Of a stretch of DNA of 64,000 nt, positions 41,421 to 52,027 are shown in pieces. A model generated the notes under the pieces. That model was not told the origin of the DNA. It worked only from the letters and a program-made list of their open reading frames with translations, and searched no databases. The DNA lies in NCBI GenBank assembly GCA_036563245.1, contig DATCMU010000030.1, positions 1 to 64,000 on the forward strand, read 5' to 3'. The DNA is from DATCMU01 sp036563245 (GTDB lineage Bacteria > Pseudomonadota > Alphaproteobacteria > Rhizobiales > Devosiaceae). How positions within the stretch are numbered: the stretch's first letter is position 1; each line of letters starts with the position of its first letter. The translations under genes and the position numbers were made by a program.

Positions 41421-42725
41421 ATGTCAGACCGCGTAATCAACCGGGGCCTGAGCGATCGAGCCTCGTCCACGATGCAGGACGTGCTCGCGGGTCGGCGCAG
41501 CCTTGGCCGCTCCTGGTGGCTGTTCGCCGGCCCTGCGGTGGTTGCCTCCATCGCCTATATGGACCCGGGCAATTTCGCGACCAATATCCAGGCCGGGGCC
41601 GGCTATGGCTACACACTTTTGTGGGTCGTGCTGATGGCCAATCTCATCGCGATGCTCTTCCAGGGGCTGTCGGCCAAACTGGGTATCGTCACCGGCCGTA
41701 ACCTTGCCGAAATGTGCCGTGACCGGTTTCCGCTGCCCGTGGTCCTTGTCATGTGGCTCGTCAGCGAGATCGCGGCGATGGCGACGGATCTCGCCGAGTT
41801 CCTGGGCGGCGCGATCGGCTTGTCGCTGCTGCTGGGCATGCCGCTGTTCTGGGGCATGGCGGTCACCGCGATCGTGACCTATGCCATCCTGCTGCTTGAG
41901 CAACGCGGGTTTCGTCCGCTGGAACTGGTCATCGGCGGCCTGGTAGCGCTGATCGGCGCCTGCTACGTGATCGAGGTCTTCATCGCCCCGATTTCGTGGG
42001 GCGATGCCGCGGCGGGCCTTGTGACGCCGATAATGCCGGACGCCAATGCGCTGATGATCTCGGTCGGGATAATCGGGGCCACGGTCATGCCACACGCGGT
42101 ATTTCTGCATTCGGGCCTCACCCAGCACCGTGTCAGGCTCGAGAACCAGGAACAGCGGAAGCGGCTGGTGAAATTCTCCAACCGCGAGGTGGTCATTGCC
42201 CTGGCGGTGGCCGGAATGGTCAATATTGCCATGGTGATGATGGCCGCGGCGGCGTTCCATGCCGGGCACAGCGAAGTGGCGGAGATCGAAACGGCCTATC
42301 ACACCCTCACCCCTTTGCTTGGTTCGGCGGCGGCGGCGGTTTTCCTGGTTTCCCTGATCGCCTCCGGCGTCTCCTCATCGGTCGTGGGAACCATGGCGGG
42401 CCAGCTTATCATGCAGGGCTTCGTGGGCTTCCGCATTCCGATCTGGTTGCGGCGGCTGATCACGATGGCGCCGGCCTTCATCGTCGTCGGCATGGGTGTC
42501 AACGCGACGCAGGCGCTGGTCATCAGCCAGGTGATCCTGTCCATCGCCCTTCCCGTGCCGATGATCGCGCTGCTGATCTTCACCCGTGACCGCGCGGTGA
42601 TGGGAGAGTTCGCCAATCGCCGACTGACCAATATCGCCGCAGTTCTTGGCGCAACGATCGTCTTGACGCTCAATTTCGTGCTCCTCGCGGCGACCTTTGG
42701 AGTGCCCATTCCTCTGATCGGGTGA
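41421..42725 (+). CDS. mntH: Nramp family divalent metal (Mn2+/Fe2+) transporter
   Basis: 434 aa with 11 or so membrane helices. The metal-coordinating motifs of Nramp are intact: DPGNF in helix 1 (SIAYMDPGNFATNIQAG) and MPHAVFLHS in helix 6. MntH imports Mn2+ with protons and supports oxidative-stress resistance. The twin Mur-like boxes and promoter directly upstream suggest repression when manganese is sufficient. Confidence 0.92.
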   Translation: MSDRVINRGLSDRASSTMQDVLAGRRSLGRSWWLFAGPAVVASIAYMDPGNFATNIQAGAGYGYTLLWVVLMANLIAMLFQGLSAKLGIVTGRNLAEMCRDRFPLPVVLVMWLVSEIAAMATDLAEFLGGAIGLSLLLGMPLFWGMAVTAIVTYAILLLEQRGFRPLELVIGGLVALIGACYVIEVFIAPISWGDAAAGLVTPIMPDANALMISVGIIGATVMPHAVFLHSGLTQHRVRLENQEQRKRLVKFSNREVVIALAVAGMVNIAMVMMAAAAFHAGHSEVAEIETAYHTLTPLLGSAAAAVFLVSLIASGVSSSVVGTMAGQLIMQGFVGFRIPIWLRRLITMAPAFIVVGMGVNATQALVISQVILSIALPVPMIALLIFTRDRAVMGEFANRRLTNIAAVLGATIVLTLNFVLLAATFGVPIPLIG

Positions 42726-42840
42726 CGGCGCGCCGGAACGCCGGGCATTCTTTGCAGCGGATTCACCTTGCCGAAACAGGACTGAGGTATGAACCTTGGT
42801 GTCTTCGCGCTTGCGAAGCCAGCAAGGAAAGGTGCGCGCC

Positions 42841-43593
42841 ATGTCACAAAGCGCCAACGCACTCGAGATATCCGGCCTTTGCAAGACGTTCGACCGGCCG
42901 GCGGTCGATCACCTGGACCTCGAAGTCCGGCGCGGGGAATTCTACGCCCTGCTCGGCCCGAACGGCGCAGGCAAGACAACGCTCCTGCGCATGGTTGCCG
43001 GGCTGTTGCACCCCGACGCGGGCAGCATCAAGGTGCTCGGCGTCGATGCACTGGCTGATCCCGTAGAGGCCAAACGCCGGATAGCCTGGGTCTCCGACGA
43101 ACCGATGGTCTATGACCGGCTCACCCCGCTCGAATATCTCGAATTCGTCGCCGGGCTTTGGGAAATCGGGGCCGCCGATGCCGAAACGCGTTCCCGCGAG
43201 CTTCTGGATTGGCTTGGGCTTTCCCCCCATGCCAACGAGCGGTGCGGCGGCTTCTCCAAGGGAATGCTTCAAAAAGTGGCGCTGGCCGGGGCCCTGGTGC
43301 ACGATCCCTCGCTGATCATACTGGATGAACCCCTGACCGGCCTCGACGCAGGTTCGGCCCGGCAGGTCAAGTCCGTGCTCAAGGACAAGGTACGCGGCGG
43401 GGTAACGATCATCATGACCACCCACATCCTCGAGGTTGCCGAGCGCATGGCGGAACGGATCGGGGTGATCGACCATGGCCGGCTGATCGCGGAAGGCACG
43501 CTGGACGAACTGCGTGGCCAGACCGGGCGCGAGCAGACCACGCTCGAGGATGTCTTTCTCGATCTGGTCGCGCGCGAAGGCGTGGCTGCATGA
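42841..43593 (+). CDS. ABC transporter ATP-binding protein
   Basis: 250 aa. Walker A GPNGAGKTT, signature FSKGMLQKV (ABC-2 exporter style), Walker B SLIILDEPLTGLD, H-loop TTH. The ATG at 42841 (MSQSANALEISGL) begins the domain; the frame is open 15 codons upstream. It overlaps the next gene by four bases, forming a two-gene exporter of unknown substrate. 115 bases separate it from mntH. Confidence 0.9.
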   Translation: MSQSANALEISGLCKTFDRPAVDHLDLEVRRGEFYALLGPNGAGKTTLLRMVAGLLHPDAGSIKVLGVDALADPVEAKRRIAWVSDEPMVYDRLTPLEYLEFVAGLWEIGAADAETRSRELLDWLGLSPHANERCGGFSKGMLQKVALAGALVHDPSLIILDEPLTGLDAGSARQVKSVLKDKVRGGVTIIMTTHILEVAERMAERIGVIDHGRLIAEGTLDELRGQTGREQTTLEDVFLDLVAREGVAA

Positions 43594-45128
43594 GCAGTCC
43601 CACCGTATCGCTGTGGTGGTTCGCGCGACACGAGATGCGCCTGAACTGGCGCGACTGGATGGGGATGATGCTGGGCGGCAGGCGCCGCAGAACGGCCTTC
43701 GTCGTTCTCGGGCTTGTTGCTGTCGCTGCCATGCTGCACCTGATCGCGAGCGTCATGGTGGGCCCCTGGTTGAGGGCTGGTGTTGTTCCGGACAAGCACA
43801 CCCTGGTCATGCTCACCGGCGGGGGCCTGCTCTTCTGGGCGGTGATGTTGTCCCAGGCGCTGGAATCGGTCACCCGCGGCTATTACGGGCGCGCGGATCT
43901 CGACCTGATCCTAGCCTCGCCCGCGCCCGCGACCAAGCTCTTCGCCATCCGAACCGGCGCCATCGCCCTCAGCACCACCACGTTGTCGGCCCTTCTCGCC
44001 GCGCCAGCCATAGACATGCTCGCCTGGTATGGCGGGGCGCAATGGCTCGCCGGATATGGCGTGCTGCTGGCCCTTGGGGCGGCGGCGACCGGTATTTCGG
44101 TTCTGGTCACCCTTGGATTGTTCCGGCTATTCGGCGCCAGGCGCACGCGGCTGGTATCGCAGATTCTCGCCGCAGTGATCGGTGCCGGCTTCGTCATTGG
44201 CATCCAGGCCGCGGCGATCCTTGGCTATGGCCGGTTGTCCCGGGCCTCAATCCTCTCCTCGGATAGCCTGGCGAACGCCGCCCCCGATCCTTCGAGCATC
44301 CTCTATCTGCCGGCCCGGGCCTTCATGGGCGATCCCATGGCCTTGCTCTCGGTGATGGTCGCCGGGTTCGGACTGCTGGCCGTTGTCATCGCCGCCACGT
44401 CAAACGGCTTTGCGCGCCTTGCCATCGCCGCCACCGGAGTGGGGGAACATGACCGGGGGAAAACCAGCGTTCTCAAGCGTTTCATGCCCGGCTCCCAACG
44501 CGCGGCCATGCGCCGCAAGGAATGGCGCCTCTTGCGGCGCGACCCCTGGCTGATTTCGCAAACGCTGATGCAGGTCTTCTACCTCGTACCGCCGGCCCTT
44601 TTGCTGTGGCGCAATTTCGGCGCCGATGCCAGCGCCTATGTCATCGTGGTGCCGGTGATCGTGATGGCGACCGGCCAGCTGGCGGGCGGTCTTGCCTGGC
44701 TCGCCGTTTCCGGCGAAGACGCGCCGGACCTCGTCGCCATCGCTCCCCTGCCCCCGCGTGCCATTCTGACCGCCAAGATCGAGGCGATCCTGGGCGCGGT
44801 TGCGATCGTGGTGTTGCCTCTGGTCGCGATCCTTGCCGTGCTCTCGCCCGGCATGGCCGCAATTACCTTTGGCGGCGCCGTCATTTCTGCCATTTCGGCA
44901 ACGGCCATCCAGATCTGGCATCGCGTCAAGGCCCGGCGGGCCATGTTCCGCCGCCGCCAGGTCGCGTCACGCACCGCGACCTTGTCCGAGGCATTCTCCT
45001 CGATATTGTGGGCAGGTGCGGCAGCGGTGGCCGCCGCCAACTTGTGGATATTTGCAGTGATTACCGGTGTGCTTGCACTTGGGGTCCTCGGAATTGCCCG
45101 CCTGTTGGCGCCGCGCCGGACAGCCTGA
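43590..45128 (+). CDS. ABC-2-like membrane protein (permease partner)
   Basis: 512 aa with about 10-12 hydrophobic segments, a large size for one ABC-2 permease. The segment ALESVTRGYYGRADLDLILASPAPATKLFAIRT corresponds to the conserved cytoplasmic ABC-2 region, and a second soluble part (MRRKEWRLLRRDPWLISQTLMQ) starts the second half, so the protein looks like two permease halves fused. Coupled to the upstream ATPase gene by a four-base overlap and followed by a strong terminator. Confidence 0.82.
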   Translation: MSSPTVSLWWFARHEMRLNWRDWMGMMLGGRRRRTAFVVLGLVAVAAMLHLIASVMVGPWLRAGVVPDKHTLVMLTGGGLLFWAVMLSQALESVTRGYYGRADLDLILASPAPATKLFAIRTGAIALSTTTLSALLAAPAIDMLAWYGGAQWLAGYGVLLALGAAATGISVLVTLGLFRLFGARRTRLVSQILAAVIGAGFVIGIQAAAILGYGRLSRASILSSDSLANAAPDPSSILYLPARAFMGDPMALLSVMVAGFGLLAVVIAATSNGFARLAIAATGVGEHDRGKTSVLKRFMPGSQRAAMRRKEWRLLRRDPWLISQTLMQVFYLVPPALLLWRNFGADASAYVIVVPVIVMATGQLAGGLAWLAVSGEDAPDLVAIAPLPPRAILTAKIEAILGAVAIVVLPLVAILAVLSPGMAAITFGGAVISAISATAIQIWHRVKARRAMFRRRQVASRTATLSEAFSSILWAGAAAVAAANLWIFAVITGVLALGVLGIARLLAPRRTA

Positions 45129-45143
45129 CGACCAGTTGGCATG

Positions 45144-45173
45144 AAAACGGCGGCACGCGCGTGCCGCCGTTTT
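45144..45173. terminator. Bidirectional rho-independent terminator
   Basis: AAAACGGCGGCAC, loop GCGC, GTGCCGCCGTTTT: 13 perfect pairs with T4 at the end on both strands. It sits between the convergent ABC exporter operon (stop 45128) and thuB (stop 45206) and can serve both. Confidence 0.9.
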
Positions 45174-45205
45174 CGCCCCGGGGGAGGATGCCCAGGGTAG
45201 AACAA

Positions 45206-46276
45206 TCAGTTCCCGCTGACCGGTTCCTCGTGCCGCGAATGCTCGGTGACGATGCTGGTGTCCAGAACCTTCTGCAGATTGGCCGCATGGCGGAACGAGG
45301 GTTCGTGGGTTTCCCCCGCCCTGACCGCGGCGATGAAACGCTGATAGTTGTTGGGAACCTTCTTCACCCTGATCTTGCGCCAGGTGGCCGTTTCCACGTC
45401 ATCGCCCAGACACACCCGCAAGTGCGACTTGTCAGGAGCGTGCTGCACCTCGATGCCGCCCTTGTCACCGTAGACGCGCAAGCGCAATTCGTTCATGTGG
45501 CCGGGGGCCCAGCGTGTGGCGTGCATCACGCCAAGCGCGCCATTGCCGAATTCAAGCGACATGGTGAAGCTGTCATTGGCGTCGAGCACATATTCGCCGA
45601 TACGGTCGTCCTTGGCCTTGTGGAACGCCTTCTGGCGCCCGAAGACCCGGGCGATATCGCTGCCGGCACCGAAGCTGGCGAAATCGGCGATATGGATACC
45701 GATGTCTCCCAGCGTGCCGTTGGAACCGTGCGCGGTGGACAGACGCCAAAGCCAGCGCTGCTCGGTGCGCCAGTCGCCCCAGGCCCTGGAGACAAGCCAG
45801 CTCTGCAGGTAGGAGGCCTCGACGTGCTTTACCCCGCCGATCGCCCCGTCGAGCACGAGCTGGCGGGCCGCGTGCAGTTCAGCGACATTGCGATAGCTCA
45901 GGTTCACCATGCCGACGAGGCCTGCCGTCTCCGCCTTGTCGGCCATCTCGGCCGCGTGGGCATAGTCGGTGGCCAGCGGCTTCTCGCAGAAGACGTGCTT
46001 GCCCGCCTTGAGCACCTGCAGGGTCGTGGGATAGTGCGCATTGTCCGGGGTCACATTGGCGACCGCGTCGAATTCGCCCCAGGCGAGCGCGTCATCGAGC
46101 GAGGTGAATGCGCGCTCGATGCCGTGGGTCGCATTGAAGGCCTTGAGCCGGTCGGGATCGACATCGACCGATCCAACCACCTCCACGCCGGGAATGGCGG
46201 AGAACCCGATTGCGTGCCCCTTCGCCATCGCGCCGGTGCCAAGCACCAAAAGGCGCACCCTGGATCTCGCGCTCAT
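45206..46276 (-). CDS. thuB: Gfo/Idh/MocA family oxidoreductase ThuB
   Basis: 356 aa. The N-terminal Rossmann fold has LVLGTGAMAKGHAIGF, and EKPLATDYAHAAEM carries the family lysine-proline motif. In Sinorhizobium and Agrobacterium ThuA and ThuB are needed for trehalose and related disaccharide use and are proposed to form 3-keto derivatives. It overlaps thuA by four bases and ends the operon at a bidirectional terminator. Confidence 0.82.
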   Translation of the reverse strand: MSARSRVRLLVLGTGAMAKGHAIGFSAIPGVEVVGSVDVDPDRLKAFNATHGIERAFTSLDDALAWGEFDAVANVTPDNAHYPTTLQVLKAGKHVFCEKPLATDYAHAAEMADKAETAGLVGMVNLSYRNVAELHAARQLVLDGAIGGVKHVEASYLQSWLVSRAWGDWRTEQRWLWRLSTAHGSNGTLGDIGIHIADFASFGAGSDIARVFGRQKAFHKAKDDRIGEYVLDANDSFTMSLEFGNGALGVMHATRWAPGHMNELRLRVYGDKGGIEVQHAPDKSHLRVCLGDDVETATWRKIRVKKVPNNYQRFIAAVRAGETHEPSFRHAANLQKVLDTSIVTEHSRHEEPVSGN

Positions 46277-47058
46277 CGATAGCCTTCCTCGCCGTCCTTG
46301 TGCAGGCGCGGACCGCGTTCCTCGATCTTCTCAAGAGCCTTGTCGACCGGAACATTGGGCGCCGCCGTCACGTCGCCTTTCAGGCCATTGGGATTGTGTG
46401 CCCAGCGCACCGCGTTCCGCAGCACCTTGCCCACCGTCTCGTCGTGGTAGGTCGGATAGGTCTCGTGGCCCGGACGGAAATAGAAGATGTTGCCCGCGCC
46501 GCGCCGGTAGGTCAGGCCGGAGCGGAAGACTTCGCCGCCCTGGAACCAGGAAATGAACACTGTTTCCAGCGGCTCGGGAACCGAGAATGGTTCCCCGTAC
46601 ATTTCTTCGTTTTCGAGTTCGAAATACTCGGGCAGTCCGGCGGCGATGGGATGACCGGGGTTGACGACCCACAGCCGCTCGCGCTCGCCCGCCTCGCGCC
46701 ATTTCAGCGCGCACGGGGTGCCCATGAGCCGCTTGAAGATCTTGGCGAAATGCGCGGAGTGCAGAAGGATCAGCCCCATGCCTTCCCAGACGCGCTGCGC
46801 CACGCGCTCGACGATCTCGTCGTCGACCTTGCCGTGCGCGGCATGTCCCCACCACAGCAGGACGTCGGTCTCTTTCAGGCGCTCCGCGGTCAGTCCATGT
46901 TCGGGTTCCTGAAGGGTGGCGGTTTCCGCGACAATATCGCCCTCCATGCGCAGCGCCTCGGCGATGCGGCTGTGCATCCCGTCAGGGTAGTTTTTGGCAA
47001 CGATCCTGTTGGTCTGCTCGTGGACATTTTCACCCCAGACCAGGGCCTTGATAGTCAT
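46273..47058 (-). CDS. thuA: ThuA domain-containing protein
   Basis: 261 aa with the ThuA-like fold (class I glutamine-amidotransferase-like): MTIKALVWGENVHEQTN, LLWWGHAAHGKVDDE, GLILLHSAHFAKIFKRLMG, NIFYFRPGHETYPTY. The close match in order and neighbours to the rhizobial thuEFGKAB locus supports the name. GGAG precedes the ATG. It has its own ThuR-type operator in the 302-base gap upstream. Confidence 0.85.
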   Translation of the reverse strand: MTIKALVWGENVHEQTNRIVAKNYPDGMHSRIAEALRMEGDIVAETATLQEPEHGLTAERLKETDVLLWWGHAAHGKVDDEIVERVAQRVWEGMGLILLHSAHFAKIFKRLMGTPCALKWREAGERERLWVVNPGHPIAAGLPEYFELENEEMYGEPFSVPEPLETVFISWFQGGEVFRSGLTYRRGAGNIFYFRPGHETYPTYHDETVGKVLRNAVRWAHNPNGLKGDVTAAPNVPVDKALEKIEERGPRLHKDGEEGYR

Positions 47059-47360
47059 TTCTCCATACTCCGGTATTCAGCCTCCGCCTGAGGGCTGGAC
47101 CGGACCAATTCCGGCAGTCCCTCGCTTCGGCCTTGTCTGCTTGTCGTTCTGGTTCCGCTTCCGCCTGCCGTGTTGGTCGTCCCACCACCAGGTCCAGAAC
47201 CTGGGGGATTTCGCCGGCGAAGGTGGCTTGTCGGGCCTTCCAAAGCGCTTTGGAAAAAGGTTCGGACTTGAATCGCCGCTCGGCTCGATCCCGTCACGGC
47301 ATTTCTGGCTTGCTCCTTCAGAGTTTCGAGACCCCCGGCACGCGGCCGGAGATCGGGGTA
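47059..47360. other. 302-base gap between thuK and thuA with an internal operator
   Basis: No convincing gene is found: small open frames here have no ribosome site or family pattern. The gap carries one perfect 18-bp copy of the locus palindrome at 47239-47256, which suggests a secondary promoter for thuAB. Confidence 0.6.
47239..47256. promoter_or_regulatory. ThuR-type operator inside the operon (ahead of thuAB)
   Basis: TTCCAAAGCGCTTTGGAA, a perfect 18-bp palindrome of the LacI-family type, 181 bases before the thuA ATG. Confidence 0.8.
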
Positions 47361-48368
<1,008 letters not shown>

Positions 48369-48439
48369 CTGTTCTCCCCCGATATCGGTTCCGCATGGTT
48401 TGTGCCGCCAGGTCCGCGGGCCTTGCATGGTTCATGTTG

Positions 48440-49273
48440 CTAGCCTTTCACGCCGCCGGCGGTCAGGCCCGAGATGATCTTGCGCTGGAAGATCAGCACC
48501 AGCACGACCAGCGGCACGGTCACGATCACGGACGCCGCCATGATCGAACCCCACGGGATTTCATGCTGGGTACCGCCCGAAAGCAGCGCGATCGCCACTG
48601 TGACCGTGCGGGTGGCATTGGACGAGGTGAAGGTCAGCGCGAACAGGAACTCGTTCCAGGCCGCGATGAACGCCAAAAGGCCCGTGGTGACCAGGGCCGG
48701 CCACATCAGGGGCAAAAAGACCTTGGTGATGATTACCCAGGGGCTGGCCCCGTCCACGATCGCTGCCTCCTCGATCTCGATGGGCAGATCGCGCATGAAG
48801 GTGGTGAGCACCCACACGGTAAAGGGCAGCGTGAAGATCGTGTAGGAGAAGATCAGCGACCACAGCGTGTTGTAGATGCCGAAGAACCGGATCACCTCGA
48901 ACAGGCCCGCCAGCACGGCCACCTGGGGGAACATCGACACCGACAGGATGGTGAGCAGCAGAAGCGAGCGGCCGCGGAACTGGACACGGGACAGGGCATA
49001 GGCCGCCGTTACCGCGAGCAGCAACGCCAGCACGACCACGCTTGCGGCGACAACGATGGAGTTGAACAGGTTCTGCACGAAACTGCCCGACGTCAGCACG
49101 TTGATGTAATTGCCCCAACTGATCGAGTGCGGGTAGTACTGCACCCGGAACAGATCGGTGCCTTTGGCGAAGCTGGTGATGATCGCGTAATAGAACGGGA
49201 AGACCGACACCAGCACGATGATGACGACAGCCAGGTAGAACAGGCTGCGCTTGGTCAGGGTCCACAAGCTCAT
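48440..49273 (-). CDS. thuG: Sugar ABC transporter permease ThuG (MalG type)
   Basis: 277 aa, six membrane helices, with the EAA loop EEAAIVDGASPWVIITKVFLPLMWP that contacts the ATPase. The start overlaps the thuF stop by four bases. It forms the channel with ThuF. Confidence 0.9.
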   Translation of the reverse strand: MSLWTLTKRSLFYLAVVIIVLVSVFPFYYAIITSFAKGTDLFRVQYYPHSISWGNYINVLTSGSFVQNLFNSIVVAASVVVLALLLAVTAAYALSRVQFRGRSLLLLTILSVSMFPQVAVLAGLFEVIRFFGIYNTLWSLIFSYTIFTLPFTVWVLTTFMRDLPIEIEEAAIVDGASPWVIITKVFLPLMWPALVTTGLLAFIAAWNEFLFALTFTSSNATRTVTVAIALLSGGTQHEIPWGSIMAASVIVTVPLVVLVLIFQRKIISGLTAGGVKG

Positions 49274-50259
49274 CTTGCACCTCCGCCGAGATTGACCTTG
49301 CCCAGCCAGATATAAAGGATCGTCATCACGGCAATGATCAGGAACAGAAGCGTCGATTCAGCCGATCCGTAGCCGAAGTTGTTGAAGGCGAAGAGGTTCT
49401 GCTGCGCAAGCACCGACATGGTCTGGGTCTGCGTCATGTTCGGGGTGAGGACATAGACCAGGTCGAATATGCGCATGGCGTCGAGCACGCGGAAGATGAC
49501 GGCGACCATGAGCGCCGGCCGCACCAGCGGCAGTGTGATGCGCCAGAACACCTTGAGCGGATGAACGCCGTCGATCCTGGTGGCCTCGTAGATGTCCTTG
49601 GGGATCATCTGCAGGCCGGCGAGGATCAGCAGCGTCATGAACGGGGTTGTCTTCCATACGTCCACGATGACGATCGAGGTCATCACGGTGTCCGGATTTA
49701 CCGTCCAGGCGATCTTGTCCTGGATCAGGTGCAGCCTGAGCAGCATGTCGTTGATGATGCCGAACTGGTCGTTCAGCATCCAGGCCCACATCTTGGCGGA
49801 GACAATGGTGGGGATGGCCCACGGCACCAGGATGGCGGCGCGCACGATGCCGCGCCCCTTGAACTCGGCATTCAGGATCAGCGCCACCATCATGCCAAGG
49901 ATCGTCTCCAGCGCGACCGAAACGACGCCGAAGCGCAAGGTGTTCCACACCGCGTTCCACCACTTGGGATCGACGAGAATGCCCGAATAGAAGGTCTTGC
50001 CGCTGGGCAGCGTGATCCAGGAGAAGTAGTTCTTGAACCCGATCCAGTCCGCGCCGGTATAGATGTTGTCCAGCGTGGCATTGGTGAAGCCGAAATAGAT
50101 CGAGCGGAACAGCGGCCAGCCGGCAACCACTGCCAGCGCAACCACCATGGGAACCAGAAAGATCCCCGCAGCACGGAGGCGCTCCGCCTGCAGTTCTGAA
50201 TGATGTTGGCGGACCCTGCCCACTCCCGCAAGCGTGTCCGTTGCCGCGTCGTTGCTCAT
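49270..50259 (-). CDS. thuF: Sugar ABC transporter permease ThuF (MalF type)
   Basis: 329 aa, six to seven membrane helices, EAA loop YEATRIDGVHPLKVFWRITLPLVRP. The N-terminal cytoplasmic segment is about 30 residues. Located between the binding-protein and ThuG genes; 195 bases including a hairpin separate it from thuE. Confidence 0.9.
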   Translation of the reverse strand: MSNDAATDTLAGVGRVRQHHSELQAERLRAAGIFLVPMVVALAVVAGWPLFRSIYFGFTNATLDNIYTGADWIGFKNYFSWITLPSGKTFYSGILVDPKWWNAVWNTLRFGVVSVALETILGMMVALILNAEFKGRGIVRAAILVPWAIPTIVSAKMWAWMLNDQFGIINDMLLRLHLIQDKIAWTVNPDTVMTSIVIVDVWKTTPFMTLLILAGLQMIPKDIYEATRIDGVHPLKVFWRITLPLVRPALMVAVIFRVLDAMRIFDLVYVLTPNMTQTQTMSVLAQQNLFAFNNFGYGSAESTLLFLIIAVMTILYIWLGKVNLGGGAR

Positions 50260-50403
50260 TGACCTCCCCCGTTCAATAGCACCGCGTTGTCAGTCTGCAG
50301 CTTTTTCGGGCCGCGGTTCAAGCCATGATTGCACAAGTCTTCTGGGCTTTGGGCCGCCGGCAGACACTTGCGGCCACGAGATGGCACTGCAGTCGGTCAG
50401 TAA

Positions 50404-50438
50404 AGGGTTGGGCGACCCCGAAGGATCGTCCAACCCCT
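50404..50438 (-). other. Intercistronic stem-loop between thuE and thuF
   Basis: GGGTTGG (50405-50411) pairs with CCAACCC (50430-50436) around an inner GC-rich stem-loop. It begins 17 bases after the thuE stop on the minus strand. No T-run. Such hairpins after binding-protein genes usually protect their mRNA and raise their level over the permeases. Confidence 0.6.
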
Positions 50439-50454
50439 GGTCGGGAGGAAAGGC

Positions 50455-51720
50455 TTACCAGCCAGAGCCCTTGAGCTGGGTGAGCTGGGCTTCGAGAAGC
50501 GCAAGGTTGTCCTCGGCGCTGCCCTGGCCGGCCAGGGTATTGTGGACCGCGGTCCAGAAGTCGGAGGAGACTTCGTTGTACTTGGCCTTGGTCGGAGCCG
50601 ACGGACGCGGCACGGCGTTCAGGAACACGTCCTTCCAGCGCGGGATGATCGGGGCGGCCTTGGCCACGTCCGGATCGTCATAGGTCGCGATGAGGGTCGG
50701 CAGGTTGGTCTGCTCGATGGCGCGGCGCTTCTGCTCGTCCGGCGAGGACAGGAACAGGGCAAGCTGCTTGGCCTCGTCAGGATGCTTGGAGTACTTGGAA
50801 ACCGCGATGTTCCAGCCGCCAAGGGTTGCCGCCGACTTGGTGTCGCCGCCAGCCGACGGAAGCGTGGTCACGTCGAACTTGCCCTTGATCGGGGAGTCGG
50901 CGCCATTGCCCAGCTGATAGGCATAGGGCCAGTTGCGCATGAACACGGCATTGCCAAGCTGCCACACGCCGCGGGCTTCTTCTTCCTGGTAGCCGAGCAC
51001 GCCGTCCGGAGCGATCGTTCCGACCCAGCTCTTGGCCTCGTTGAGCGCCGCCACGGCCTGCGGGTTGTTGATCGAGATCGTGCCATCGGGCTCGACGATC
51101 TGGCCGCCGCCATAGGACTTGACCCATTCAAGGGCATCGCAGGTCAGGCCTTCATAGGCATTGCCCTGGAACACGAAGCCCCACATGTCCTTGTTTCCAG
51201 CCTCACGCTCCTTGTCCATGATGAACTTGGCGGTTTCAGCCATCTCGGTCCAGGTCTTGGGGACCGGCTTGTTGTACTTCTCAAGAAGGTCCTTGCGGTA
51301 GTAGAGGGCCGGCGCGTCGGTGAACAGCGGCAACGCAACCAGCTTGCCGTTGGCCGTCTGCGACTCGATGATCGAGGGGAAGTAGTCCTTGATCACGTCC
51401 TTGGCGGCGTCGGTCAGGTCGAGGAACTGGTCGGCGAGCTGCGGCGCCCAGATCACGTCGGTCTGATAAAGGTCGATGTCCGAATTGCCAGCGGCCAGCC
51501 ACAGGCGATACTGGGCGAACTGGTCGGTGGTCGAGGACGGCATCGGCACGATCGTCACGTGGTTGCCGGTCGCCTTCTCGAAACGATCGAGTTGCGACTG
51601 CAGGAACTTCAGGCCGGTGCCGGTATCACCGGACACGATCGAAAGATCGGCGGCCTGCGCACCGATCGCGAGCATGGTCGCGCCGGAAAGCAAGCCAACG
51701 AGCAAGGCGTTAAGTTTCAT
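50455..51720 (-). CDS. thuE: Sugar ABC transporter substrate-binding protein ThuE
   Basis: 421 aa. Signal peptide MKLNALLVGLLSGATMLAIG-AQA then a type 1 extracellular solute-binding protein of the maltose/trehalose group (FEKATGNHVTIVPMPSST, LPLFTDAPALYYRKDLLEKY, GGWNIAVSKYSKHPDEAKQLALFL). It delivers the disaccharide to ThuFGK; in rhizobia the ligands are trehalose, maltose and sucrose, here inferred. GGGAGG lies before the ATG. Confidence 0.85.
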   Translation of the reverse strand: MKLNALLVGLLSGATMLAIGAQAADLSIVSGDTGTGLKFLQSQLDRFEKATGNHVTIVPMPSSTTDQFAQYRLWLAAGNSDIDLYQTDVIWAPQLADQFLDLTDAAKDVIKDYFPSIIESQTANGKLVALPLFTDAPALYYRKDLLEKYNKPVPKTWTEMAETAKFIMDKEREAGNKDMWGFVFQGNAYEGLTCDALEWVKSYGGGQIVEPDGTISINNPQAVAALNEAKSWVGTIAPDGVLGYQEEEARGVWQLGNAVFMRNWPYAYQLGNGADSPIKGKFDVTTLPSAGGDTKSAATLGGWNIAVSKYSKHPDEAKQLALFLSSPDEQKRRAIEQTNLPTLIATYDDPDVAKAAPIIPRWKDVFLNAVPRPSAPTKAKYNEVSSDFWTAVHNTLAGQGSAEDNLALLEAQLTQLKGSGW

Positions 51721-51811
51721 TGTTTCCTCCCAAAGGAACACGGTGTCAGCCAGGAGGTGCTGGAGAACGGGCGGCCCTGAAAGACCGCGATCCTCTCCCC
51801 TGCATTCTCCG

Positions 51812-51827
51812 TCCAAAACGCTTTGGA
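51812..51827. promoter_or_regulatory. ThuR-type operator 1 (thuE-proximal)
   Basis: TCCAAAACGCTTTGGA, one mismatch from a perfect palindrome; 92 bases upstream of the thuE ATG. Confidence 0.75.
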
Positions 51828-51856
51828 GCCAACATGCAACCCGTCGGCAGTTTTTT

Positions 51857-51872
51857 TCCAAAGCGCTTTGGA
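51857..51872. promoter_or_regulatory. ThuR-type operator 2
   Basis: TCCAAAGCGCTTTGGA, a perfect 16-bp palindrome. Its centre is 45 bases from operator 1. Confidence 0.8.
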
Positions 51873-52011
51873 TAAGGCTCGCAGACGACCCGGCACCTGT
51901 CAAGCCGAAAAGAAATGACGGCCGTTCGCGTTGGTTTCGCGCGGCCTCGGACACCAGGCAGCCCAGCCGCCCTGTCGGCAGGCGCAATCAGTTTGAGCTT
52001 GCACCCTGGGC

Positions 52012-52027
52012 CCCAAAGCGCTTTGAA
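52012..52027. promoter_or_regulatory. ThuR-type operator 3 (thuR-proximal)
   Basis: CCCAAAGCGCTTTGAA with a perfect 12-bp core CAAAGCGCTTTG, ending 22 bases before the thuR ATG; suited to autoregulation. Confidence 0.75.

Noticed and set aside
47055..47297. An 80-codon minus-strand frame in the thuK-thuA gap
   Set aside because: It overlaps the operator and the thuA ribosome site, has a low-complexity Gly/Thr/Arg composition and no family pattern.
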